Assembly: GCA_012512995.1 (NCBI GenBank)
Contig: JAAZDA010000137.1
Location: forward strand, 1 to 8,531
DNA length: 8,531 nt
DNA from: Clostridiales bacterium
GTDB lineage: Bacteria > Bacillota > Clostridia > Lachnospirales > Lachnospiraceae
Direction of reading: 5' to 3'
The notes under the pieces were generated by a model, which was given only the letters and a program-made list of their open reading frames with translations, was not told the DNA's origin and made no database searches. Positions 1-6,635 of this stretch are shown piece after piece. The position numbers were made by a program, and so were the translations under genes. The number at the start of each line of letters is the position of its first letter. Positions within the stretch are counted from its first letter, which is position 1.

Positions 1-1
1 G

Positions 2-352
2 AATGTTGATCAGAAAATGATGATAATCGCTGTATCCGCGGTTCTTGCAGGTTCTGTGTGTGGCGATCATATTTCGCCTATATCTGATACGACGATAATG
101 GCATCTGCAGGTGCACAGAGTAATCACATCAACCATGTGCAGACACAGATGCAGTACGCAGCAATAGTTGTTATGGTATGTGTTATCGGCTACGTACTTG
201 CGGCGTTGATACAGAACTGGTGGCTTACGCTTATCGTTTGTATTATTATAGAGACGGTGATACTTTCAGTAATAAAGAAGTACTCTGACAAACATAATGA
301 TGAGCTCGGGATACTTGAGGACGGTCTGGAAAAGATTGAAAAACAGGGGAAT
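2..352 (+). other. NhaC-family antiporter C-terminal domain (region of the fused frame)
   Basis: This stretch encodes the last part of an NhaC-like sodium/proton antiporter. The visible hallmarks are GDHISPISDTT followed by SAGAQSNHINHVQTQMQYA, a block strongly conserved in NhaC homologues, then two hydrophobic helices (about residues 48-66 and 68-86) and the basic KKYSDKHNDE tail typical of a cytoplasmic C-terminus. A normal NhaC would stop close to here, but the frame has no stop and continues into the ABC importer part. The rest of the antiporter should lie upstream of the window. NhaC relatives include Na+/H+ antiporters and some organic-ion exchangers, so the transported ion is not certain. 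Confidence 0.72.
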
Positions 353-2650
353 ATGGCAGATATGAGGGTAAAAATACCATGTATGGCAATTCTGATCGCG
401 GCACTGGCAGCCCTCTCAGCGGTATGCCCTGTGAGCATCCGCGCCGCGGAAACGGCAGGTGATTCGGGGACAGAAACTGTATCGACTTCAAAAGAGCGCA
501 CTGTTTCTCCCGATACTGCAAGATATGGCATAAACAGCGTAGTGGCCCAGGATTACATAAACGAGAATTACCCTAATGCATCTACATATATGTTCAATTC
601 GGCAGCTGATTCACTGCTGGCTCTTGAGAGCGACAAGGTCGATTATGTTATGACATCACGCTCCACGGCCGGTTATATAATGAAGAGCGATGACAGTATT
701 GTTATCACGGACGACAGTGTGATTGACGAAGCATGCTATATAGCTGTGTCAAAAGATAATACTGATCTGACAGATAAAATTGATGCGGTGCTGGCAGAGC
801 TCAAATCAGACGGAACTCTGAGTGAAATGACAGGGCGATGGTCGCTTGGCGGGTCTGATTATTATGACATTAAGGAAATAACGCCGTCCGATGGAACAAA
901 TGGTGTTCTGACTGTGGCAGTGTCACCGGATGTTCCGCCAATTTGTTTTGTCCAGGACGGAGAAGTGGCAGGCATAGATGTCGAGCTTATGGAGATCATA
1001 GCCGCGAAGCTCGATATGAAATTGAAATTTACAGTCATGGATTTTAATGCTATCCTTCCAGCGGTAGAGTCAGGAAAGGCAGATGCAGCCATATCTGATA
1101 TAAATGCCACAGAGGAACGGCGCGAGCTTGTGGGATTTACAGAGAGCTATTTTGACAATCCACAGGTGCTTCTCAGTCTGAAAAGTGTTACAGAAGATAC
1201 AAGAGTGCCTCAGTATACCGAGCTTGCGCAGCTGTCTGGAAAACTCATAGCAGACACATCAGGATCGGTTTTCAGCAAATATATTGATGAAGTGATTCCA
1301 AATGTTACATACAGTGTATTCAACGGCCCACTGGAACAGATAGAAGCTCTTAAGGACGGCAAGGTCGAGGCTGTTCCTATGGATGAGCCAAACACAAAAA
1401 TTGAGCTGGCTAAGGAAACTGATCTGACTATCCTTCCTCAGAGGATCGCAGCAGCCAAGTATGGCATTGTTCTGCAGAAAGGGAGTCCTCTCACTTCAAA
1501 AGTGAACAGTGCTCTTGCAACGCTTAAGGCTGACGGCACACTGGATGAGATGAAAAAGAGATGGATGGGAAGCGACGACAGCGTAAAAGTGATGCCTGAT
1601 ATTGAAAGCTCAGGGGCAAACGGAACTCTTCTGGTGGCTTATGATAAAGCCTATGAACCTATGGAGTATGTCGACGCCGACGGTCGCGAGAAAGGATACG
1701 AACTGGAAATGATGCTCCGCGTAGGCAAGATACTTGGCATGAAAGTGGAGTTCGTGACAATGGATACCAGTGGCCTGATCCCAATGATACGTAGTGGGAA
1801 AGCTGATGCGGCAGTCGGGAGTTTCTCCATAACCGAGGAACGCAAGGAAATCGTTGATATGAGTGATCCCGAGTATGAAGGCGGAGTGTATTTTATCGTA
1901 CGCAAGGTCGCAGCAGAAGAAGTCGACAGCACTGAGGAAAAGACAAGGTTCATTGGTGAGCTGGCAGGAAGCTTTACACGCACATTTATCAACCAGGACA
2001 GGTGGAAACAAATACTCAGCGGAATGGGTGTGACTGTGGTCATTTCGGCATTATCAGGTGTGTTCGGCTCGCTGCTGGGATTTGGACTGTGTATGCTGCG
2101 CCGCGACAGGAAGAAGACCAGACCAGTGACCACTGCGTTCATCAGGGTAATTGAAGGTACGCCTGTTGTAGTATTGCTGATGATCCTTTACTACCTTGTT
2201 TTCGGAAAAGTCGGCATATCGGCAATCATCGTAGCCATCATCGGTTTTTCCATAAACTTCGGAGTATATGTTTCAGAAATGATAAGTATGGGGATCAATG
2301 CCGTTGAAAAGGGGCAGATAGAAGCTGCCGCAGCTTTGGGATTCACAAGATCACAGGTGTTCAGGAAGGTAACATTCCCTCAGGCAGCACAGCATTTTGT
2401 GCCTATATACAAGGGTGCTTTTATCTCTATGGTCAAGGACACATCAGTCGTAGGATATATTGCGATCGAGGATCTCACAAAGGTATCTGATATAATAAGG
2501 AGCAGGACGCTGGAAGCTTTCTTCCCACTCATTGTAACTGCAGTGATTTATTATCTGGTGGCAAATCTCCTGGCATTCGTTCTGACAAAGATAGAGATCA
2601 GGATAAATCCAAAAAAAGAGACACGAATAGCTGAACTGACTGAACGGTGA
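2..2650 (+). CDS. NhaC-type antiporter C-terminus fused in frame to amino-acid ABC transporter binding-protein/permease (5' partial)
   Basis: The frame is open from base 2 to a TGA at 2648-2650; its true start is left of the window. Residues here count from the ATG at 17. Residues 1-112 look like the end of an NhaC-family Na+/H+ antiporter: the GDHISPISDTT motif (16-26), two membrane helices, and a charged tail. A signal-like hydrophobic segment follows (about 116-146). Next come family 3 solute-binding half-domains: C-lobe (about 165-280), N-lobe (about 292-385), C-lobe (about 400-520) and N-lobe (about 532-630). Last is a His/Gln-type permease (about 663-877) with the cytoplasmic EAA loop EAAAALGF at 769-776, which docks the ATPase. 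A charged cytoplasmic tail, one crossing helix, exported lobes and a permease whose first loop (RRDRKK) is cytoplasmic form a coherent topology. The likely role is uptake of a polar amino acid. No ATPase gene lies downstream. The alternative is two genes with a lost stop between them; the domain assignments are firmer than the fusion itself. Confidence 0.82.
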   Translation, partial: NVDQKMMIIAVSAVLAGSVCGDHISPISDTTIMASAGAQSNHINHVQTQMQYAAIVVMVCVIGYVLAALIQNWWLTLIVCIIIETVILSVIKKYSDKHNDELGILEDGLEKIEKQGNMADMRVKIPCMAILIAALAALSAVCPVSIRAAETAGDSGTETVSTSKERTVSPDTARYGINSVVAQDYINENYPNASTYMFNSAADSLLALESDKVDYVMTSRSTAGYIMKSDDSIVITDDSVIDEACYIAVSKDNTDLTDKIDAVLAELKSDGTLSEMTGRWSLGGSDYYDIKEITPSDGTNGVLTVAVSPDVPPICFVQDGEVAGIDVELMEIIAAKLDMKLKFTVMDFNAILPAVESGKADAAISDINATEERRELVGFTESYFDNPQVLLSLKSVTEDTRVPQYTELAQLSGKLIADTSGSVFSKYIDEVIPNVTYSVFNGPLEQIEALKDGKVEAVPMDEPNTKIELAKETDLTILPQRIAAAKYGIVLQKGSPLTSKVNSALATLKADGTLDEMKKRWMGSDDSVKVMPDIESSGANGTLLVAYDKAYEPMEYVDADGREKGYELEMMLRVGKILGMKVEFVTMDTSGLIPMIRSGKADAAVGSFSITEERKEIVDMSDPEYEGGVYFIVRKVAAEEVDSTEEKTRFIGELAGSFTRTFINQDRWKQILSGMGVTVVISALSGVFGSLLGFGLCMLRRDRKKTRPVTTAFIRVIEGTPVVVLLMILYYLVFGKVGISAIIVAIIGFSINFGVYVSEMISMGINAVEKGQIEAAAALGFTRSQVFRKVTFPQAAQHFVPIYKGAFISMVKDTSVVGYIAIEDLTKVSDIIRSRTLEAFFPLIVTAVIYYLVANLLAFVLTKIEIRINPKKETRIAELTER
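345..350 (+). promoter_or_regulatory. possible internal ribosome binding site before the ABC importer part
   Basis: AGGGGA precedes two in-frame ATGs, at 353 (2-base spacing, too close) and 362 (11-base spacing). The ATG at 362 would give a protein starting MRVKIPCMAIL, which reads like a normal signal peptide. It could allow separate production of the binding-protein/permease, or be a relic of a once independent gene. The site is weak and could be chance. Confidence 0.3.
2646..2650 (+). promoter_or_regulatory. ribosome binding site of the MATE gene
   Basis: GGTGA overlaps the stop codon of the preceding gene and sits 4 bases before the ATG at 2655. It matches the 3' part of AGGAGGTGA, so the effective spacing is normal. 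It supports translational coupling and the start at 2655 rather than the in-frame ATG at 2667, which has no comparable site. Confidence 0.5.
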
Positions 2651-2654
2651 CAAA

Positions 2655-4004
2655 ATGACAAAAGACATGACAGAGGGGAATTCGGTGAAGCTGATCCTTC
2701 GCTTCATGATTCCTCTTGTTTTGGGAAATTTGTTCCAACAACTTTATAATGTGGCGGACTCGGTGATCGTCGGAAGGTATCTCGGGGTGAATGCACTCGC
2801 CGGTGTAGGGCAGAGTGCATCACTCACCTTTCTGATACTTGGATTTGTAAATGGATGCTGCAGTGGTTTTGCCATACCTGTAGCGCAGTGCTTCGGTGCA
2901 AAACAGTACAGCCAGATGCGGCGATTTGTGTTCAATGCTGAAATACTGTCTGTTATTCTGGCAGCGGTCATAACGACGGGGACAGCTTTTTTCTGTGACA
3001 ACATACTGCACCTCATGGGGACGCCACAGGAAATATACAACGATGCATATTGCTATCTGCTCGTTATTTTTCTGGGAATTCCGTTCACATTCCTGTACAA
3101 TATGCTCTCCGGTATAATCAGATCTCTCGGTGATTCGAAAACACCTTTCATCTTCCTTATCATTTCAACTCTGTTCAATATTGCCGGAGATCTCATTTTC
3201 ATAATAGTGTTCAAGATGGGCGTACTTGGCGCCGCGCTCGCAACGATTATGGCACAGGCACTTTCCGGAACCATGTGCCTGTTCTACATGAGGAGCCATT
3301 ACGATATTCTTGTGATGGAACCGAAGGACAGAAAGGCAGATCCGGGTATGATAAAACGACTGCTGGGGATGGGTTTGCCGATGGGACTTCAGTTTTCAAT
3401 CACCGCGGTTGGCAGCATTATGTTGCAATCGGCCATCAATGCGCTTGGGACTGTGTACGTTGCATCATATGCGGCGGCGCTTAAGATCAAGCAAATTATG
3501 ATGTGCCCTTTCGATGCGATAGGTGCGACTATGGCAACATACTGCGGTCAGAATCTCGGAGCGGGAAAGATCGGCAGAATAAAGACCGGAATCCGTTCCG
3601 GAGTACTTATTGGTATTGTTTACGGTGCGATCGCTGGAGTTATTCTGTATTTCTTTGCAGGTGCTATGACGACTGTTTTCATAGACGCGGGCAATATTGA
3701 CGTCATTGCGGGATCTCACCAATATCTCGCATGTATAGGAGCCTTTTATCCGGCACTTTCATTTGTAATAATCATGCGGAATGTGATACAGGGTCTCGGA
3801 TACAGCGGCAAAGCATTTTTCTCCGGCGTGTTTGAAATGATAGCAAGAACGTTGATGTCACTTATTGCGATCCCGGCGTTCGGATGGAGTGCTGCCTGTT
3901 ATACAGATGTTGTAGCGTGGCTTTCAGGATCTGCATTTCTTGTTGCCCTGATTATGTTCGTAATGAAGGATATCAGCAGAAAGGTGCATAAAATTGAGGA
4001 ATAA
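2655..4004 (+). CDS. MATE family efflux transporter
   Basis: This encodes a 449-residue integral membrane protein of the multidrug and toxic compound extrusion family, which exports cationic drugs, metabolites or other small molecules in exchange for Na+ or H+. The N-terminus has the family block PLVLGNLFQQLYNVADSVIVG, with the conserved Asp in NVADS, and the glycine-rich GFVNGCCSGFAIPVAQCFGA. A second MATE repeat begins near LLGMGLPMGLQFSITAVGS (about residues 235-253). Length and the dozen or so hydrophobic segments fit a complete member. The gene starts 4 bases after the previous stop and its end overlaps the kinase start by 11 bases, so it is almost certainly co-transcribed with both. The sequence does not reveal the substrate. 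It resembles the many clostridial MATE paralogues rather than a named protein, so no symbol is given. Confidence 0.93.
   Translation: MTKDMTEGNSVKLILRFMIPLVLGNLFQQLYNVADSVIVGRYLGVNALAGVGQSASLTFLILGFVNGCCSGFAIPVAQCFGAKQYSQMRRFVFNAEILSVILAAVITTGTAFFCDNILHLMGTPQEIYNDAYCYLLVIFLGIPFTFLYNMLSGIIRSLGDSKTPFIFLIISTLFNIAGDLIFIIVFKMGVLGAALATIMAQALSGTMCLFYMRSHYDILVMEPKDRKADPGMIKRLLGMGLPMGLQFSITAVGSIMLQSAINALGTVYVASYAAALKIKQIMMCPFDAIGATMATYCGQNLGAGKIGRIKTGIRSGVLIGIVYGAIAGVILYFFAGAMTTVFIDAGNIDVIAGSHQYLACIGAFYPALSFVIIMRNVIQGLGYSGKAFFSGVFEMIARTLMSLIAIPAFGWSAACYTDVVAWLSGSAFLVALIMFVMKDISRKVHKIEE
3982..3986 (+). promoter_or_regulatory. ribosome binding site fixing the TTG start of the kinase
   Basis: AGGTG lies 7 bases before the TTG at 3994, inside the end of the MATE gene. 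The next in-frame ATG (4111) would remove the first beta strand (VVVAGHACLDITP), so this site decides the start. Confidence 0.6.
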
Positions 4005-5115
4005 AGTCGTAGTTGCAGGACATGCGTGCCTGGACATTACCCCGATTTTTCCAGGTGGCATACAGGCATCTGAGATCGGAGATATCCTTAAGCCCGGCAA
4101 GCTTGTCACAATGAACGGTGTGGATATCCACACAGGCGGCGCAGTATCAAATACAGGACTTGCCATGAAACTGCTCGGCGCCGACGTGACGCTCGCCGCA
4201 AAAGTGGGAGACGATGATTTCGGCGGAATAATACTGGATTCATACAGAAAGTACGACGCCGACAAAGGTGTCATAGTGGACAGACACGGCAAAACATCTT
4301 ATTCCGTAGTAATTGCGGCTCCGGGTATAGACAGAGTATTCCTTCATGATCCGGGATGCAATGACACATTTTCTATCGAAGATATCAAAAAGATCGACTT
4401 TACGGACACAGCACTTTTTCATTTCGGATACCCTCCGATCATGAAGAGAATGTACGAAAATGAAGGCAGAGAACTTGTCGAAGTCATGAAATATGTGAAA
4501 CACCAGCACATTGCAACATCTCTGGATATGGCTTCGGTGGATGAGAATTCTGCAGCAGGAGAAGCTGACTGGCTTTCAATCCTTACAAATGTTCTTCCAT
4601 ATGTGGATTTTTTTGTCCCCAGCATTGAAGAAACATGCTGGATGCTGGATCGGGACAGATACAGGCAGTGGAAACAAAGGGCTGGAAATAAGGATATTTC
4701 ACTTTACATTGACGCTGATAATGATATTAAGCCTATAGCCGATGAATGCCTGAAGCTGGGGGCAAAGGTCGTCATGCTGAAATGCGGAGCGCCGGGCATT
4801 TATTACAGAACAGGGAACAGAACGCAGATACAGGGGCTTTCTGAGGATCTTGGATCCAGGCTTGATGGCTGGACCGACAGGGAAGGTTTCGAGAAGAGTT
4901 ACCTGCCGGACAGGGTGCTGTCAGGGACAGGTGCCGGAGATACGCCGATAGCTGCGTTCCTTGCCGCGGTGATGAAAGGATACCCGTTTGATATGTGTAT
5001 CAATCTTGCGGCTGCGGAAGGGGCGTCATGCATTACGGAATACGACGCACTGAGTGGTCTTAAAAATCTCGGTGACCTTCAGAACAGAATAGAAGCTGGC
5101 TGGGCAAAACAGTGA
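3994..5115 (+). CDS. PfkB family carbohydrate kinase
   Basis: This is a 373-residue cytoplasmic kinase of the ribokinase/PfkB superfamily, which phosphorylates a sugar or nucleoside hydroxyl with ATP. The N-terminal strand VVVAGHACLDITPIF, the substrate-side motif HTGGAVSNTGLAMKLLGA (residues 46-63) and KVGDDDFG are typical of the fold. The C-terminal signature is SGTGAGDTPIAAF, with the anion hole and catalytic base in GAGD at residues 313-316 (Asp316). The length is slightly above the usual 300-350 because of an insert around residues 215-245 and another before the second signature. The start is TTG, and two stops stand in tandem (TGA at 5113, TAA at 5116). It is the last gene of its unit, followed by a strong terminator, and it lies just upstream of a monosaccharide importer. 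That suggests a sugar substrate, but the exact one (ribose, fructose, deoxygluconate or other) cannot be read from the sequence. Confidence 0.9.
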   Translation: MRNKVVVAGHACLDITPIFPGGIQASEIGDILKPGKLVTMNGVDIHTGGAVSNTGLAMKLLGADVTLAAKVGDDDFGGIILDSYRKYDADKGVIVDRHGKTSYSVVIAAPGIDRVFLHDPGCNDTFSIEDIKKIDFTDTALFHFGYPPIMKRMYENEGRELVEVMKYVKHQHIATSLDMASVDENSAAGEADWLSILTNVLPYVDFFVPSIEETCWMLDRDRYRQWKQRAGNKDISLYIDADNDIKPIADECLKLGAKVVMLKCGAPGIYYRTGNRTQIQGLSEDLGSRLDGWTDREGFEKSYLPDRVLSGTGAGDTPIAAFLAAVMKGYPFDMCINLAAAEGASCITEYDALSGLKNLGDLQNRIEAGWAKQ

Positions 5116-5142
5116 TAATCGGACAGGATTATTTTGCTGAAA

Positions 5143-5181
5143 GAAGCAGGACTTTTATAAAAAAGTCCTGCTTCATTTTTT
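5143..5181 (+). terminator. Rho-independent terminator after the kinase
   Basis: GAAGCAGGACTTTT (5143-5156) and AAAAGTCCTGCTTC (5161-5174) pair perfectly over 14 bp around an ATAA loop, then one A and six Ts follow. It ends the antiporter/ABC-MATE-kinase unit 28 bases after the kinase stop. The opposite strand has no comparable T run, so it acts mainly on plus-strand transcription. Confidence 0.93.
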
Positions 5182-5224
5182 GCAATCGTACTTTTTGAAC
5201 ATTCTGCTTGAGACGAACAATTAT

Positions 5225-5254
5225 TTCCCGTTTCCTTTGTGCAACTTGTATGAT
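5225..5254 (+). promoter_or_regulatory. candidate promoter for the sugar importer operon
   Basis: TATGAT at 5249-5254 matches the -10 consensus in 5 of 6 positions. TTCCCG at 5225-5230, 18 bases upstream, is a poor -35 (3 of 6). The position, between the terminator and the coding start and about 58 bases before the ATG, is right, and some promoter must lie in 5182-5300. A better -35-like TTGAGA at 5208-5213 has no good -10 at standard spacing. Confidence 0.3.
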
Positions 5255-5270
5255 AAATTCTTTTGTATCA

Positions 5271-5296
5271 GGAAACCTTGTGTGTTTCCGCAAACA
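5271..5296 (+). promoter_or_regulatory. overlapping dyads: leader hairpin and LacI/CcpA-like operator
   Basis: GGAAAC (5271-5276) and GTTTCC (5284-5289) form a 6-bp inverted repeat with a 7-base loop. Overlapping it, TGTTTCCGCAAACA (5283-5296) is a near-perfect palindrome around a central CG: TGTTT and AAACA pair exactly. Such CG-centred 14-mers are typical of LacI-family and catabolite (cre) operators. It lies downstream of the presumed promoter and 3 bases before the ribosome binding site, where a repressor could act as a roadblock. No regulator gene is in the window, so this is inferred. Confidence 0.35.
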
Positions 5297-5299
5297 AAC

Positions 5300-5305
5300 G
5301 GAGGT
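5300..5305 (+). promoter_or_regulatory. ribosome binding site of the sugar-binding protein gene
   Basis: GGAGGT sits 6 bases before the ATG at 5312. This strong site fixes the start; longer in-frame openings back to 5180 run through the terminator T run and leader and have no signal peptide. Confidence 0.9.
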
Positions 5306-5311
5306 AAAGTA

Positions 5312-6541
5312 ATGAAAAAGAAGTTAGTCAGTACAATGCTCTGCGCAGCAGTAGCTACATCGCTCCTTGCAGGATGCGGATCAGCGACAGAGACAGGTGA
5401 TGCAGCAGTATCTGCAGCAGCATCTGCAGCTTCATCTATTGTGGCAGCAGTTGATGATGCAACATCATCAGCAACAAGTGCAGCAGCAACAGCTGATGCA
5501 GGCTCAAAGACGATCGGTATCGCAATGCCTACACAGTCACTCGAGAGATGGAACCGTGATGGTTCATATCTGGATGAGCAGTTCAAGAGCCGTGGATACA
5601 ACACAGAGCTCAAGTTCTCAAACAATGAGATCGATACTCAGGTTTCTGATATCGAGAACATGATTGCTGATAATGTTGATCTGCTTGTTGTAGCAGCAAT
5701 CGACGGCGAGTCACTTTCAACAGTTCTTTCAGATGCCAAGACTGCTGGAATCCCGGTTATTTCATATGACCGTCTTATCATGAACACAGATGCTATCAGC
5801 TACTATGTATCATTTGATAACTACACAGTAGGTACTCTTCAGGGACAGTTTGTTGTAGATCAGCTCGATCTTGACAATGCAGATGGACCTTTCAACCTTG
5901 AGTTCACAGCAGGTGATCCCGCTGATAACAACGCCGGCTTCTTCTTTAACGGCGCTTATGACACTCTGAAACCTTACATCGATGCCGGCAAGATAGTTGT
6001 TCCTTCAGGCCAGACAACATTTGACCAAGTCGCAACAGCAGCATGGGATACAGCAACAGCTATGGAGCGTTTCCAGAACCTTCTTGCTTCATATTATTCA
6101 GATGGCAAGCAGCTCGATGTAGCGCTTTGCTCTAATGACTCTACAGCACTCGGCGTAGCTCAGGCTATTCAGTCAGATTATGCCGGAAGCAATACACCTA
6201 TTATCACAGGCCAGGATGGTGATGAAGCTAACCTCGCAAACATCGTTGATGGTATTCAGACAATGACAGTTTACAAGGCAGTTGCAAACGAAGCAGTTGC
6301 AACACTTGATATCGCTGAGGCTATTCTTAACGGCGAGACACCTGATGAGGGACTTATCAAGAGTGCAGGATGGACCTTCGATTGTGCTTACGATACAACA
6401 TCATATGACAATGGCACAGGCATCATCCCTTCATACCTCCTTGTTCCTACAGTTGTAACAAAGGACAACATGGTAAAAGAACTTGTTGATACAGGATATT
6501 ACACACAGGATAGCGACGGATATCTTCACCCGGCGGGCTGA
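5312..6541 (+). CDS. chvE: multiple-monosaccharide ABC transporter substrate-binding lipoprotein (ChvE type)
   Basis: This encodes a 409-residue lipoprotein that captures monosaccharides outside the membrane and hands them to the permease. The signal peptide MKKKLVSTMLCAAVATSLLAGC ends in the lipobox LAGC, with lipidated Cys22. Residues 23-65 are an Ala/Ser/Thr-rich linker. From about residue 66 comes a type I periplasmic-binding fold: TIGIAMPTQSLERWNRDG, SDIENMIADNVDLLVVAAIDG, ISYDRLI, SYYVSFDNYTVGTLQG, and later GQDGDEA and PSYLLVPTVVTKDN. These blocks closely follow Agrobacterium ChvE, which binds glucose, galactose, arabinose and xylose among others; the ligand here is not determined. Downstream come the matching ATPase and permease. 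Codon use is more biased than in unit 1 (mostly GCA for Ala, ACA for Thr, TCA for Ser), which fits a very highly expressed protein. The alternative, a XylF- or RbsB-like protein, is less likely. Confidence 0.93.
   Translation: MKKKLVSTMLCAAVATSLLAGCGSATETGDAAVSAAASAASSIVAAVDDATSSATSAAATADAGSKTIGIAMPTQSLERWNRDGSYLDEQFKSRGYNTELKFSNNEIDTQVSDIENMIADNVDLLVVAAIDGESLSTVLSDAKTAGIPVISYDRLIMNTDAISYYVSFDNYTVGTLQGQFVVDQLDLDNADGPFNLEFTAGDPADNNAGFFFNGAYDTLKPYIDAGKIVVPSGQTTFDQVATAAWDTATAMERFQNLLASYYSDGKQLDVALCSNDSTALGVAQAIQSDYAGSNTPIITGQDGDEANLANIVDGIQTMTVYKAVANEAVATLDIAEAILNGETPDEGLIKSAGWTFDCAYDTTSYDNGTGIIPSYLLVPTVVTKDNMVKELVDTGYYTQDSDGYLHPAG
5378..5506 (+). repeat. GCA-rich low-complexity tract encoding the Ala/Ser/Thr linker
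   Basis: The tract consists largely of GCA, TCA/TCT and ACA codons. Near-repeats of ATCTGCAGC occur around 5409-5430, and GCAGCAG-type runs at 5402, 5444 and 5479. It encodes the flexible linker between the lipidated cysteine and the binding fold. Slippage in such trinucleotide runs could vary linker length between strains. Confidence 0.65.
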
Positions 6542-6581
6542 TCCAATGGAATGTCACTCAATTAACAACAATGAGTAAGGC

Positions 6582-6619
6582 AAACGGGCGGGGCAAATTA
6601 CTTGCCCCGCTTGTTTTTT
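6582..6619 (+). terminator. intercistronic hairpin with T run between binding protein and ATPase
   Basis: Bases 6582-6596 pair with 6602-6616 over 15 bp, including two G-U pairs and the core GCGGGGCAA/TTGCCCCGC, around an ATTAC loop. Six Ts follow the GC-rich core. It looks like an intrinsic terminator, yet the next genes clearly belong to the same importer. It is therefore probably a partial terminator or an mRNA 3'-end stabiliser that leaves the binding protein more abundant than the ATPase and permease. Confidence 0.8.
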
Positions 6620-6621
6620 AC

Positions 6622-6628
6622 AGGAGGT
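6622..6628 (+). promoter_or_regulatory. ribosome binding site fixing the TTG start of the ATPase
   Basis: AGGAGGT lies 7 bases before the TTG at 6636. A GTG at 6627 lies inside this site and cannot be the start. An ATG at 6657 would cut the first beta strand and has no binding site. Confidence 0.8.
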
Positions 6629-6635
6629 GTTATTC

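Noticed and set aside
1651..2142. Minus-strand reading frame of 163 codons opposite the binding-lobe/permease region
   Set aside because: It is a shadow of a strongly supported plus-strand gene, has no ribosome binding site or recognisable domain, and is rich in Ser/Pro/Thr as expected from antisense translation.
3275..3700. Short plus-strand frames inside the MATE gene (3275-3484 and 3503-3700)
   Set aside because: Out-of-frame shadows of a conserved membrane protein with no independent start signal.
5182..5299. Riboswitch or small RNA in the leader of the sugar importer
   Set aside because: Only short dyads are visible; no conserved riboswitch core could be recognised, and the region between terminator and start codon is only about 130 bases.
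5180..5311. Longer N-terminus for the sugar-binding protein beginning at 5180
   Set aside because: It would start in the terminator T run and hide the clear GGAGGT plus lipoprotein signal peptide at 5312.
5367..5663. Plus-strand frame encoding a Gln-rich 98-residue peptide
   Set aside because: It is the GCA-rich linker of the lipoprotein gene read one frame off as CAG; no start signal or family resemblance.
6627..6635. GTG start for the ATPase at 6627
   Set aside because: The codon overlaps the ribosome binding site itself; TTG at 6636 has correct spacing.
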